Shown here: piece after piece, positions 17,366 through 26,075 of the stretch
Position numbering within the stretch: position 1 is the stretch's first letter
How the letters are laid out: every line of letters starts with the position of its first letter
Assembly (NCBI GenBank): GCA_016194305.1
Contig: JACQBW010000009.1
Coordinates: forward strand, 1 to 56,975
Reading direction: 5' to 3'
Length of the DNA: 56,975 nt
Source of the DNA: Nitrospirota bacterium
GTDB taxonomy: Bacteria; Nitrospirota; Nitrospiria; JACQBW01
Notes under the pieces: model-generated
The model's input: only the letters and a program-made list of their open reading frames with translations
Database searches by the model: none
Told to the model about the DNA's origin: nothing
Position numbers and translations under genes: made by a program

Positions 17366-18132
17366 GTACGCTATTTTACGATACCTGGTACCAGTTTGAG
17401 AAATATATGAGGATCACCCTCAGAATGCCTCTTTGGACCCTCTTTGGATTGATCCAGCCGATTATCTGGTTAATTATTTTTGGAGAGCTTTTCAAAAATA
17501 TGGTTCAGCTCGGTGGATTCCCTTCTTCATCCTATCTTGAGTTTTTAACGCCTGGGATTTTAGTCATGACGGTTCTTTTCGGCTCCTCCTGGTCAGGGGT
17601 TTCTCTCCTGCGTGAAATCAATTTTGGAACCGTCAACAAGGTCCTCGTGACGCCTGTGAAGCGGATTTCAATCGTCTTGAGCCGCGTGATCCATTCTGCG
17701 GTCACGGTTCTCATTCAAATTTTCATCATCTTTGCTCTAGCGGCAGTTTTAGGAGTGAGAATTCACGGGGGATTCTTTGGTTTTTTGTCTGTTTTGGTTC
17801 AAATCCTTCTGTTGGCAATTGGTTTTGCCGCCCTCTCGAATGGGTTCGCCATGAAGCTAAAACGGGAAGAACCTTTGGTGGTCGTTGGAAACATGTTGAC
17901 CCTTCCGCTCATGTTTTTTTCCTCGGCATTTATTCCTCAATATTTTATGCCGGATTGGATAAAGAATTTAAGCGTGATTAATCCGGTCAGTTATGCTGTG
18001 GATGGTATCCGGCTGGCCCTGCAGGGAGACTTCTCGGTCCCTTTTCTATTTAGTTTTTTAATGATATTATGTTTCGCTCTGGGGACGATGGTTTGGGCGA
18101 CCTCGATTTTCCTCCAACAGCAAAACGATTAG
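17362..18132 (+). CDS. ABC-2 type exporter permease
   Basis: A 256-residue membrane protein with about six hydrophobic segments and the ABC-2 family pattern: PLWTLFGLIQPIIWLIIFGE, SYLEFLTPGILVMTVLF, LVTPVKRISIVLSR and the late FSSAFIPQYFMPDWIK followed by NPVSYAVDGIR. It forms the membrane part of the exporter with the preceding ATPase (ATGA overlap). Drug, polyketide or polysaccharide substrates are all known for this family; none can be chosen here. The frame is open 17 codons upstream within the ATPase, so ATG 17362 is used. Confidence 0.93.
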   Translation: MSTLFYDTWYQFEKYMRITLRMPLWTLFGLIQPIIWLIIFGELFKNMVQLGGFPSSSYLEFLTPGILVMTVLFGSSWSGVSLLREINFGTVNKVLVTPVKRISIVLSRVIHSAVTVLIQIFIIFALAAVLGVRIHGGFFGFLSVLVQILLLAIGFAALSNGFAMKLKREEPLVVVGNMLTLPLMFFSSAFIPQYFMPDWIKNLSVINPVSYAVDGIRLALQGDFSVPFLFSFLMILCFALGTMVWATSIFLQQQND

Positions 18133-18135
18133 AGA

Positions 18136-18305
18136 CAGACTGTTGAACTAACTTCATTTGAATTGTTCTCGTCGTTCGGCAATCTTCACGTACGTGTCAT
18201 ATACGTTCCGGTTGTCTCGTTTCTGCGGCTTGCGACCCTCAAAATGAAGCTTTATAATTGAGGAAGTCCTTGGCAGGGGACAACTGAAGCTATTTGAACA
18301 GTCTG
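18136..18305 (+). repeat. Palindromic dispersed element, family 2, copy 1 (divergent)
   Basis: The core at 18152-18249 starts with CTTCATTT and ends with AAATGAAG, and contains GTTCTCG, CACGTACGTG and CTGCGGCTTGC in the same order as copies at 42173 and 51407. It is flanked by a second inverted pair, CAGACTGTTGAA (18136) and TTGAACAGTCTG (18294). It fills the gap between the permease and the phosphatase genes. Confidence 0.6.
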
Positions 18306-18333
18306 AAGTTTAGCAAAGGATGATTCATTTACG

Positions 18334-18975
18334 ATGTCGGAGAGGATCAGGGAAAAAGAGGCGGCCACCTCGGTGATCTATTTACGGCATGGAAAGACTG
18401 ATTTTCCAGACGAACGTTTTTACAGCAGAAAAGACGATCCGCATTTAAGTCTCGAAGGAAAGGGACAGGCCGAAAGGCTCGGTCGATGGATTAAAGGATC
18501 GGGTATTCCATTTTTGTATTCTTCGCCGTTAAATAGAACGATGGAAACGGCGGCTTTTATTTCGGAGGGTTTGAATATCAAAATAACGCCCAAAGCTGGG
18601 CTTGAAGAACGGGCAATGGGCCAGTGGGAAGGGTTAACTCCGGCCGAAGTCAAAGAACAGTTTCCGGACCAGTTTAGAAACTGGAAAGAGAATCTTCTCG
18701 GTTATTCTCCGCCCGGCGGAGAATCATGGAAGGAATTTGCAGCCCGAATTGTCAGGACAGTCGAGCAGATTAAAGGAGAACATCTTTTTCAGCGGATTGC
18801 GGTGGTCACTCATGTCGGGCCGATTAGAGTCCTCGTCAGTAAGGCGATGGAAATGGCAGAAGACAATCACAAGCGAATTATTTTGGGTTATGCGTCTGCC
18901 ACGCGAATTGACTATACCAGTAAATGGGGGAATCTCTGTTATCTGGGCGTGATTCCCTTTGAACAACAACCATAA
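18334..18975 (+). CDS. Histidine phosphatase (phosphoglycerate mutase-like) family protein
   Basis: A 213-residue cytoplasmic enzyme. The RHG motif with catalytic His is in VIYLRHGKTDFPDERFYS, the second arginine in SSPLNRTMETAA, the catalytic Glu in LEERAMGQWEG and the second His in VVTHVGPIRVL. Relatives include alpha-ribazole phosphatase CobC and broad sugar phosphatases. No cobalamin genes are nearby, so the substrate is left open. It stands after a family-2 repeat and before the His-rich gene, without clear operon coupling. Confidence 0.88.
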   Translation: MSERIREKEAATSVIYLRHGKTDFPDERFYSRKDDPHLSLEGKGQAERLGRWIKGSGIPFLYSSPLNRTMETAAFISEGLNIKITPKAGLEERAMGQWEGLTPAEVKEQFPDQFRNWKENLLGYSPPGGESWKEFAARIVRTVEQIKGEHLFQRIAVVTHVGPIRVLVSKAMEMAEDNHKRIILGYASATRIDYTSKWGNLCYLGVIPFEQQP

Positions 18976-19018
18976 ATAATAACCTAAACCAGCAATAACT
19001 AAACGAAGGAGGAGTAAA

Positions 19019-19387
19019 ATGTGCAATAACCATTCTCACGGTCAGGCTCATGGCGTTCGGTCGGATGAAGAAAAAGTGTGTGCGGATTTAAGGGATGATC
19101 TGGTTGAAAAGCTCAGGAGCATTACAAAAATTGAAGCTCAAATTCCAGTGATCGCCGATGAAGAATTTCCGATGGTCAATGAAGTGACCGCGGTTCTTTC
19201 TCAGATCGTTCGCGAAGAGAAAAGACATGCGGCCGCTCTGATGAAATTGATCAACAAGCTCGACGATGTTCAGTCGGAAATGTTTTTGACCGGTCTTAAC
19301 ATTGATGAACACGAACATGATGATGACCATGATCATGAGCATGGCGAACATAGCCACGATCATTCGGAACATGGTCACGCCCATTAA
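19019..19387 (+). CDS. Histidine-rich, probably metal-binding small protein
   Basis: 122 residues. A short His start (CNNHSHGQAHG) and a strongly His/Asp/Glu-rich end (HEHDDDHDHEHGEHSHDHSE) frame an amphipathic helical centre with EEKRHAAALMKLINKL. There is no signal peptide or membrane segment. The tails look like Ni/Zn/Co-binding sequences of metallochaperones, and the helical EEKRH segment recalls ferritin-like proteins, but no full motif set is present. An AAGGAGGAG ribosome site eight or nine bases before the ATG predicts strong translation. Function unknown; metal storage or chaperoning is the most likely guess. Confidence 0.8.
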   Translation: MCNNHSHGQAHGVRSDEEKVCADLRDDLVEKLRSITKIEAQIPVIADEEFPMVNEVTAVLSQIVREEKRHAAALMKLINKLDDVQSEMFLTGLNIDEHEHDDDHDHEHGEHSHDHSEHGHAH

Positions 19388-19394
19388 TCAGTGA

Positions 19395-19480
19395 GTCAGG
19401 TGTGAGGAGCAGGAAAAAGGAGGGAATGCGAGTTCAAATTCCCTGCCCCTGATCCCTCATGCCTCACCCCTTATTTCTGC
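19395..19480 (+). repeat. Short imperfect inverted repeat after the His-rich gene
   Basis: AGGGAAT and ATTCCCT pair around GCGAGTTCAA, and outer GTGAGG and CCTCAC flank them. There is no T tract. The GTTCAAATTCC segment superficially resembles a tRNA T-loop, but no tRNA arms surround it. Confidence 0.3.
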
Positions 19481-19496
19481 ATCTGGAGACTTTTTG

Positions 19497-20519
19497 ATGA
19501 AAACAAAAAAAGGGAAAAGTTCTGCCAAATCGTCGCTTGATCCGATGGCCGTAGCGCGACTGAGCTCTGCATACTGGAGTTCGAAAGTCATTCATACCGC
19601 GGTCCGCCTCGACGTATTTAATCATCTCGGTTCGCAGTCTAAAACAGCCGCGGTATTGGCCGAAGAGTGTGACGCCGATGTCCGGGGGCTTGAAATATTA
19701 TTAATTGCCGCCGTTTCGCTCGGACTTCTTGACCGAAGTTCATCTGGAAAATATAAGAACACCCTCCTGTCAAAGACTTTTCTGGTCAAGAACAGTCCAA
19801 AATATCAGGGGGGAATCCCCTTGATGTTTGAAGAGTGGTACCCGACCTGGGGAAGACTTTATGACGCCGTTCTGACCGGCAAACCCGTCGTCGAAAAACC
19901 TCACGAGCAGGGGGACGAATCGACACGTGCCTATATCATGGGAATGCATTACAGGGGTCTGGCTCAGGCTCATTTGTTAGCCAAACGGGTTCCCCTGAAA
20001 GGGAGAAAGCAATTTTTCGATGTGGCCGGCGGACCAGGGATTTTTACCATTATGATGTGCAAAGTGAACAAGAATTTAAAAGGGATTGTTTTTGACACGC
20101 CGCAAACTTTAAAGATTACCCGGGAGATTATTGAAAACTACAAGATTGCCGATCGCGTTAAAACCCGCGAGGGAGATTATTTCAGAGACGATTTTGGCGA
20201 GGGGAACGACGTTGTTCTCCTCTCTTCGATGTTGAACCAGGAATCTCCGGAAATGGTGAAGACAATCATGAGAAAAGGGTATCAATCGCTCGAAAAGGGA
20301 GGGCTCTTGATTGCCCAGGATCAGATGCTAAACCCGAATAAAACGGGTCCGCTTCTTTCCGCGCTGATTGGAGTTAATCAACTTTTGCATACCCCCGGAG
20401 GAGCTGCTCATTCAGAAAAAGAAATCGCCCAATGGATGAAAGAGGTTGGTTTTACCCGAGTCAGTCGAGTTGATCTGAAAGAACCAAGCCCGTTCACCGT
20501 ATTGACAGGAATAAAATGA
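19497..20519 (+). CDS. SAM-dependent O-methyltransferase (dimerising, plant-OMT-like family)
   Basis: A 340-residue protein. The N-terminal winged-helix dimerisation region (about 15-110) contains VIHTAVRLDVFNHLGSQSKT and LLIAAVSLGLLDRS. The C-terminal SAM domain contains FFDVAGGPGIFTIMMCK (glycine-rich loop), GIVFDTPQTLKITRE and LLSSMLNQESPE. The order matches the hydroxyneurosporene/acetylserotonin-type methyltransferase family. Small-molecule hydroxyls are the usual substrates; the true one is unknown. ATG 19497 is preferred over the adjacent TTG 19494. Its stop overlaps an upstream ATG of the LolA-like pseudogene, so the two were probably one transcript. Confidence 0.88.
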   Translation: MKTKKGKSSAKSSLDPMAVARLSSAYWSSKVIHTAVRLDVFNHLGSQSKTAAVLAEECDADVRGLEILLIAAVSLGLLDRSSSGKYKNTLLSKTFLVKNSPKYQGGIPLMFEEWYPTWGRLYDAVLTGKPVVEKPHEQGDESTRAYIMGMHYRGLAQAHLLAKRVPLKGRKQFFDVAGGPGIFTIMMCKVNKNLKGIVFDTPQTLKITREIIENYKIADRVKTREGDYFRDDFGEGNDVVLLSSMLNQESPEMVKTIMRKGYQSLEKGGLLIAQDQMLNPNKTGPLLSALIGVNQLLHTPGGAAHSEKEIAQWMKEVGFTRVSRVDLKEPSPFTVLTGIK

Positions 20520-20545
20520 TGAGATGTGAAGGAGAGAAAAGCCTG

Positions 20546-21305
20546 ATGAAAAATGTTTTTGCCTTGATGAGTTTTTTAACCCTCTTTTTTAATTTGTTTC
20601 TTGTGCTTCCTGTAATTGCCGAGGATGACAAAGACGCAGAGATGAAGAAAAAAGGGGTGGAGATCATGAAAAAGAAGTCTGAAGCCTACATGGCGAACGA
20701 CCAGATGTCCACCGTGACGCTCCATCTTTTTACCAAAGAAGGGGACGAGAAGCAGATTAAGACAAAACGGTATTGGAAGAATTTCGCCGGAAAAGACGGG
20801 ATGCTCTGAAGCGGGGAAGACCGATGACCTCTGGCTTTATCTCCCGTCGCTGCGGCAGACCCGGCATGTCTCTTCGCGCGGTCAGGATGATGCGTTTATG
20901 GGATCAGACCTGACTTTTGGAGATATGGGGCAGAGACGACTGGAAGAAGACGACCACAAGCTATTGAAGGAGGAGCCGTGCGGAGATGAGACCTGCTATG
21001 TGGTCGAATCGGTTTCTAAAGATAAAGAAGGGGTCTACAGCAAGAAGATACTCTGGATTACCAAAAAAGACAGTATTGCGATGAAAATCGAATATTATGA
21101 CCGGAAAGGCGAGCTTCTCAAGAGCCAGAAAATGAACTGGCAGGAAGTATCGGGCTATAAAGCCTGGAAAAGCTCGGAAGTCGTCAATGTCCAGACTCAG
21201 CATAAAACTATTTTTGAAATTTCAATTTCCAACCTTAAGATTAATATCGGACTTAAAGACGCAATTTTCCAGGAAAGGACCTTAAAAACCGGCGTTCAAA
21301 ATTAA
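20546..21305 (+). pseudogene. LolA-like outer membrane lipoprotein-sorting protein, frameshifted with internal deletion
   Basis: Frame one begins ATG 20546 with a signal peptide (FFNLFLVLPVIAEDDKDAE) and runs through TLHLFTKEGDEKQIKTKRYW to GKDGML, then stops at 20809. The next frame takes over and reads KTDDLWLYLPSLRQTRHVSS, GSDLTFGDMGQRRLEEDD and on to 21305. Both halves match one family of periplasmic LolA-fold proteins. In intact members a block of about 25 residues (F-x-x-P-x-x-x-K/R-G-T-x-F-L) lies between them and is missing here, so a deletion not divisible by three, not only a base slip, best explains it. An assembly error cannot be excluded. Confidence 0.75.
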
Positions 21306-21383
21306 ACGATTTAATGGAACCTTTTCAAATTCGGGTTGTCTAATCTTTAAAATGGATTAAATGAACCCAACTTTGGAGGTCCC

Positions 21384-22826
21384 ATGAAGCTTAATGACAA
21401 CTTTCTCATCAAACCGATTCTCTTCTCCGTTCTCTTAGTCGTACTCGGATACGGAACCGGAAAAGCCGCTCCGACAACCGATTTCAAAAACAGCCTAAAT
21501 AGTACTTTGGAAGATCAAAAGGAAGTTTCTGTCACGATCTATAATTCCAACCTTGCATTAATCAAGGACATCAGAAACCTGACTTTAAAAAGGGGGATTT
21601 CCGAGTTGAATTTCTCCGATGTGGCCTCCCAGATCATGACTCAGACCGTAAGCATCAAATCGCTGACCAGTCCCAATCTCCTCCAGGTGCTTGAACAGAA
21701 TTATGAATACGATCTCCTGACCCCGCAAAAACTCCTTGATAAATATGTGGGAAAACAGATTAAAGTATTGCGCGACGGGGCCGAGGTTCCGGTCACCATT
21801 TTGAGTACCAACAACGGAATTGTTTACCAGCTCGGAGATCGAATTCAGACTGATTATCCGGGACATCTCATCTTTCCCGGACTTCCGGAGAACCTCCTTT
21901 CCCGTCCAACACTGGTCTTAACACTTGATAATAAGAATGAAAAATCCCAAACGGTTGAAACAAGCTATCTCACGGCAGGTTTGTCGTGGAAAGCGGATTA
22001 CGTTGCTGTTCTCAATCAGACCGATGACAAATTGGATTTGAACGGATGGGTCACGCTGGATAACCGGTCCGGCTCGACGTTTCGGAACGCAAAATTGAAG
22101 TTGGTTGCGGGAGATATTCATCGGGCAGAGGGGGAAAGAATGCTGATGGATTATGTCAGGGCGAAGGAAGCGAATGCCGCTTCTCCGGCATCGGCATTTT
22201 CAGAACATTCGTTCTTTGAGTACCATTTATATTCGCTTCAACGCGCAACCACTATCAAAGAAAATGAGTCCAAACAGGTCAGCCTTCTTGATGCAAACGA
22301 CATTTCGGTCAAGAAAAAATATCTTTTCTATGGGAGTCAAAATGAATATCAGGCCTATTATCCAAAACCGGTCTTGAACCAGAAGGTCTCTGTCATGGTC
22401 GAAATTGCCAATAAAAAGGAGAACCGACTGGGAGTGGCACTCCCTAAAGGGGTAATCCGCGTATATAAGACTGACCTGGATGGATCGGAACAATTCATCG
22501 GTGAGGACAACATTGACCACACTCCCAAAGACGAAACCATTAAAATCAAGATGGGAGAGGCCTTTGATATCGTGGCCGACAGAAGGCAGACGGAATGGAA
22601 AAAAATCGCACACAATGTCTACGATGTTTCCTTTGAAGTCGTATTTCGAAATCACAAGGATTCGGCAGTCACAATTAACGATATTGAACCCTTCTTTGGA
22701 GATTGGGAAATACTATCCCGCTCCCACGAATTCAAGAAACTTGATTCAAACTCCGTTCAGTTTGATGTTCTTGTTCCTTCCAACGGATCTTCAACCTTGC
22801 AATATCGGGCACGGGTCACATATTAA
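21384..22826 (+). CDS. Exported DUF4139 domain protein
   Basis: A 480-residue protein with an N-terminal signal peptide (about 1-29, ending GYGTGKAAP). The body has the DUF4139 layout: VTIYNSNLALIKDIRNLTL near the start, TSYLTAGLSWKADYVAVLN and GWVTLDNRSGSTFRNAKLKL in the middle, and a C-terminal beta-rich half (VMVEIANKKENRLGVALPKG, RVYKTDLDGSEQFIGED, VPSNGSSTLQYRARVTY). It is probably periplasmic or outer-membrane associated; the family has no proven biochemical role. GGAGG precedes the ATG. It follows the broken LolA-like gene. Confidence 0.88.
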   Translation: MKLNDNFLIKPILFSVLLVVLGYGTGKAAPTTDFKNSLNSTLEDQKEVSVTIYNSNLALIKDIRNLTLKRGISELNFSDVASQIMTQTVSIKSLTSPNLLQVLEQNYEYDLLTPQKLLDKYVGKQIKVLRDGAEVPVTILSTNNGIVYQLGDRIQTDYPGHLIFPGLPENLLSRPTLVLTLDNKNEKSQTVETSYLTAGLSWKADYVAVLNQTDDKLDLNGWVTLDNRSGSTFRNAKLKLVAGDIHRAEGERMLMDYVRAKEANAASPASAFSEHSFFEYHLYSLQRATTIKENESKQVSLLDANDISVKKKYLFYGSQNEYQAYYPKPVLNQKVSVMVEIANKKENRLGVALPKGVIRVYKTDLDGSEQFIGEDNIDHTPKDETIKIKMGEAFDIVADRRQTEWKKIAHNVYDVSFEVVFRNHKDSAVTINDIEPFFGDWEILSRSHEFKKLDSNSVQFDVLVPSNGSSTLQYRARVTY

Positions 22827-22966
22827 GCTTTACACCCCCTTGACTTCCTGAAAAGCGTAATTAGTTTAATATTAAACGATTTGATCTGTGCTTAAATAGC
22901 ATTTCCGAATCATGAAATAATATGACAATTGCTTTTCTTATCGGAAGTCTTCAGGGGGAGGTAAAA

Positions 22967-23161
22967 ATGGATTGCCCAAAATGCAGCGGTCTGATGGTAT
23001 TTGAAGAGTTTTACGATTACTTGCAAACAGGATATTTTAATTTTACAGGGTGGAGGTGTCTAAGTTGCGGAAAAATTATGGATCCCTTAATTGATTCCCA
23101 CCAAAAGAACAGGATTCCCGCATATGTATCCAAAACTCGACGAAGAGTCTTAAAAGTTTAA
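22967..23161 (+). CDS. Small zinc-ribbon protein
   Basis: 64 residues with two CxxC knuckles, C3/C6 in MDCPKCSG and a second pair in WRCLSCGK, about 33 residues apart: a typical rubredoxin-like zinc ribbon. The frame is open from ATG 22922, but GGGGGAGG stands just ahead of ATG 22967 and the zinc knuckle begins there, so the shorter form is chosen. The function is not known. It lies 44 bases ahead of the HtrA-like gene and may share its transcript. Confidence 0.75.
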   Translation: MDCPKCSGLMVFEEFYDYLQTGYFNFTGWRCLSCGKIMDPLIDSHQKNRIPAYVSKTRRRVLKV

Positions 23162-23205
23162 TCTTTGCGAATTGTTCGAATTGTTATAGCAAAAGAGGTC
23201 CGCAT

Positions 23206-24267
23206 ATGAAAGAAACTCCGGAATGGGTCGAGGTCTTCAATCAAGACCCAAATCAGACTGATCAAAACCCATCCTCTAAACTCCCTCGGTCAGAAGACGA
23301 CAGGAGCTTGCTAGATGCCTATTCTGATGCTGTAATCAGGGCGGCTGAGAAGATTAGCCCTTCGGTTGTTAATATCGAGGTCAGAAATGGCAATGTGAGA
23401 CGGCACGATCCGGACGAAGAAGCGAACCCTGAGACAGGTGGAAGCGGATCCGGGTTTGTATTTACCCCTGACGGGTTTATCTTGACAAATAGCCATGTGG
23501 TTCATCAGGCTAACCGGATCGAGGTAACTCTTTCCGATGGAAGAGGAGCCAGGGCTTACCCAATAGGCGACGATCCTGATTCTGACCTGGCCGTCATTCG
23601 AATCCATAAACCTGATCTGACAGCCGCAGTCCTGGGTGATTCGGAAAAGATCAAAGTTGGCCAATTAGTGATCGCTATCGGGAATCCTTATGGTCTGCAA
23701 TGTACCGTCACCTCCGGTGTCGTCAGCGCACTTGGCCGCTCTCTCCGAGCCGGATCCGGCCGTCTCATCGACAATATTATTCAAACCGATGCGGCCCTTA
23801 ACCCCGGAAATTCTGGAGGGCCGCTTGTGACATCGCGCGGCGACGTTGTGGGTATCAATACGGCGATCATACGCCCTGCCCAGGGAATCTGCTTTGCCGT
23901 AGGTATTAATTCTGTCAAATATATCGCGGGGCGTCTGATTAAAGAGGGTAAGATAACAAGGAGTTATATCGGAGTCGGGGGACAAAATATTGTTCTGCCG
24001 CGCAGACTGGTTCGCTATCATCAACTCCCTTTCGAAAAGGGAATTCAAATTGTGACAATTGAAAAGAATAGTCCTGCAGAAAAAGCCGGATTGCTTAATC
24101 GTGACATCCTCGTAAGCTTCGACGGCCATCCTCTTTCCGAAATTGACGATCTGCATCGACTTCTCACAGAAAACCGTGTTGGAATGAAATCATTTCTTAC
24201 GGTCATCCGATATACTGAAAAGATCATGCTTGAAATTACACCCGGAGAACATCGTTTGATCCGGTGA
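23206..24267 (+). CDS. HtrA/DegP-like trypsin-fold serine protease with one PDZ domain, no export signal
   Basis: A 353-residue protein. The protease domain (about 40-250) has the catalytic triad H97 (LTNSHVVH), D127 (DSDLAV) and S203 (GNSGGPL) and the family segment IAIGNPYGLQCTVTSGVVSA. One PDZ domain follows (about 255-345; NSPAEKAGLLNRDILVSFDG). Unlike classic DegP/DegQ/DegS, the first 40 residues are hydrophilic (MKETPEWVEVFNQDPNQ) with neither signal peptide nor membrane anchor, so it is predicted to stay in the cytoplasm unless exported by another route. No extended upstream start is suggested by the sequence. Confidence 0.92.
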   Translation: MKETPEWVEVFNQDPNQTDQNPSSKLPRSEDDRSLLDAYSDAVIRAAEKISPSVVNIEVRNGNVRRHDPDEEANPETGGSGSGFVFTPDGFILTNSHVVHQANRIEVTLSDGRGARAYPIGDDPDSDLAVIRIHKPDLTAAVLGDSEKIKVGQLVIAIGNPYGLQCTVTSGVVSALGRSLRAGSGRLIDNIIQTDAALNPGNSGGPLVTSRGDVVGINTAIIRPAQGICFAVGINSVKYIAGRLIKEGKITRSYIGVGGQNIVLPRRLVRYHQLPFEKGIQIVTIEKNSPAEKAGLLNRDILVSFDGHPLSEIDDLHRLLTENRVGMKSFLTVIRYTEKIMLEITPGEHRLIR

Positions 24268-24323
24268 TTTCAAATTTAAACGATCTCTCCATTACAGAAG
24301 TCCTATTTTGATACAGGGGAAGA

Positions 24324-25052
24324 ATGAAGTCAGTCTTGATTGTCAAAAATTGTACACGAGAAGGTCCGGGAATTATTGAAGACCTGCTCAGGCAATCCTC
24401 CATTCCATTTGAAACCATTGATCTTGAACAGGGAGAAATTTTTCCTCATCCGAAAAATCTTAGTGCGCTCATCGTCCTGGGGGGACCGGATAGCGCCAAC
24501 GACAATAATGATAAGATGAGAAACACCCTGAAGCGGATTCAGGAAGCTCTCTCTTCTCAAATCCCCTATTTTGGTATTTGTCTCGGTTTACAGCTCCTCG
24601 TGAAAGCAGGGGGTGGAGCGGTTGTGAAGAATCCGGTAAAAGAGATTGGATTCCGGGATCCGAATAAGAACTTTTTTAAGGTCAACCTGACTCTTCATGG
24701 AAAGAGCGACCCGCTCTGCGGAGGTTTGGAGGGTAGTCTTAAAATATTTCATCTTCACGGAGAAACTGTCGAGCTCACTGAAAAGATGACACTTCTTGGA
24801 ACAGGAGAATTCTGCCGCAACCAGATTGTCCGGATCAATCCTCTGGCATACGGAATTCAAGGCCATCTGGAACTGACTGAAGAACTCTTCAGGGTTTGGG
24901 TAAAGGAAGATCCGGAGTTGGCGGTTCTTTCACAGTCGGACCTGGCAGCCGATTATCGCCTGCTCCAGAAGGAACTATTTAAAACCGGTTCTACCCTATT
25001 TAACAATTTCCTGGTTTTAGCAGAATTAACAAAAAAGAAAAAAACAAACTGA
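24324..25052 (+). CDS. Class I glutamine amidotransferase domain protein
   Basis: A 242-residue stand-alone glutaminase-fold protein. The nucleophile elbow is YFGICLGLQLL with C86; the His-Glu pair is H181 and E183 in GIQGHLELT; the early LIVLGGPDSANDN loop is typical of GMP-synthase-like members. Such lone proteins hydrolyse glutamine or gamma-glutamyl compounds for an unlinked partner. No obvious synthetase partner is adjacent. It lies 56 bases after the HtrA gene on the same strand. Confidence 0.88.
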   Translation: MKSVLIVKNCTREGPGIIEDLLRQSSIPFETIDLEQGEIFPHPKNLSALIVLGGPDSANDNNDKMRNTLKRIQEALSSQIPYFGICLGLQLLVKAGGGAVVKNPVKEIGFRDPNKNFFKVNLTLHGKSDPLCGGLEGSLKIFHLHGETVELTEKMTLLGTGEFCRNQIVRINPLAYGIQGHLELTEELFRVWVKEDPELAVLSQSDLAADYRLLQKELFKTGSTLFNNFLVLAELTKKKKTN

Positions 25053-25220
25053 GCTCATCTACTAAAAACAGTCAGCGGAAATTCCGAATTCTTATCAGTT
25101 ACTCGAATCAATATCGTCCATTTTTTGGAAGGAAGTCATTTCGTAATACATTGGACTTTTTCAATATATAAGAATTAAAATGCGCTCAAAACCTACCCGT
25201 GGAAAAGAAAGGAAATGCTT

Positions 25221-25649
25221 ATGCCTGATATCCTCCATAGAGTCGGAATTAAGGCCAAGCCGAAAGATGTTTACAAAGCCGTTTCTACGATTAATGGCCT
25301 CTCCCATTGGTGGGTTGTCGGCACAAAGGGTAGCAATAAGAAAGGTGGGATTATAGATTTCGGATTTACTGAATTAAAGGTTGTCGAATCTAAGCCTGGA
25401 AAACTGGTGAAATGGAAATGTGTGCGCGGCCCAAAGGAGTGGATAGATACTGAAATATCCTTTGAGTTAAAAAAAGGAAACGGACAAACTTTTGTTATTT
25501 TCAAACATGCCTGTTGGAAGCGGCCGGTAGAGTTTATGCATCACTGCAGTACAAAATGGGCTGTCTTTCTCTTCAGCCTCAAAGACTGGTTAGAAAAAGA
25601 GGAGGGAAGACCTTATCCCTATGACATGAAAATTCACGTCGGTGATTAA
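25221..25649 (+). CDS. SRPBCC/AHSA1-like ligand-binding protein
   Basis: 142 residues with the START/AHSA1 cavity-fold pattern: an N-terminal strand (ILHRVGIKAKPKDVYKAVST), LSHWWVVGTKGSNKKGG, a central beta region (GFTELKVVESKPGKLVKWKC) and a long C-terminal helix (FMHHCSTKWAVFLFSLKDWL). Such proteins bind hydrophobic ligands or act in stress and resistance; no specific role is deduced. ATG 25221 is preferred over ATG 25215 because AAAGGAA ends one base before the latter but eight before the former. Confidence 0.8.
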   Translation: MPDILHRVGIKAKPKDVYKAVSTINGLSHWWVVGTKGSNKKGGIIDFGFTELKVVESKPGKLVKWKCVRGPKEWIDTEISFELKKGNGQTFVIFKHACWKRPVEFMHHCSTKWAVFLFSLKDWLEKEEGRPYPYDMKIHVGD

Positions 25650-26075
25650 TATTGTATGTGCTTCGTCCCAAACTATAAGTAATGGGTCAATAGTGTCCGA
25701 CAGATTGCTTCCGGGAAATCACAGTTGAACTCTTTAAAAGTTCGTTTCAAGTTGTAATCTCATATCGTGAATTATTGAACAAAGCACCTAACGAAAATAC
25801 CTCCCCGTTCTATTAAAAAACAGCCATAAGTCTACGCCCCTTTATTCTTCAAGGCCAGAATTCTTTCAAATCCATTTGGGACCGTCGATTTCTTTTCAGG
25901 TAGCAAGCGGCGAACACTTTCAGGAATCACGCTTTGATTTAAAATGAAAAGTATAGCAGATTACCATCGTTAATGGATATAATTTAAGGGGCACCATTTA
26001 AGAGAAGTCCAGATGTTTTCGGGTTTTGAGAAAAATACGAAGGGACGGTGTTAAGTTTCCTAGGAGGAACTCTCT
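25650..26075. other. Non-coding gap with no recognised element
   Basis: About 425 bases between the converging SRPBCC and OB-fold genes. No protein-like frame, strong hairpin or known RNA is seen. Base composition is AT-rich, as in other parts of this accessory stretch. Confidence 0.5.

Noticed and set aside
19425-19445. GTTCAAATTCC, a tRNA T-loop-like segment
   Set aside because: No acceptor, D or anticodon arms could be placed around it; it is part of a simple inverted repeat.
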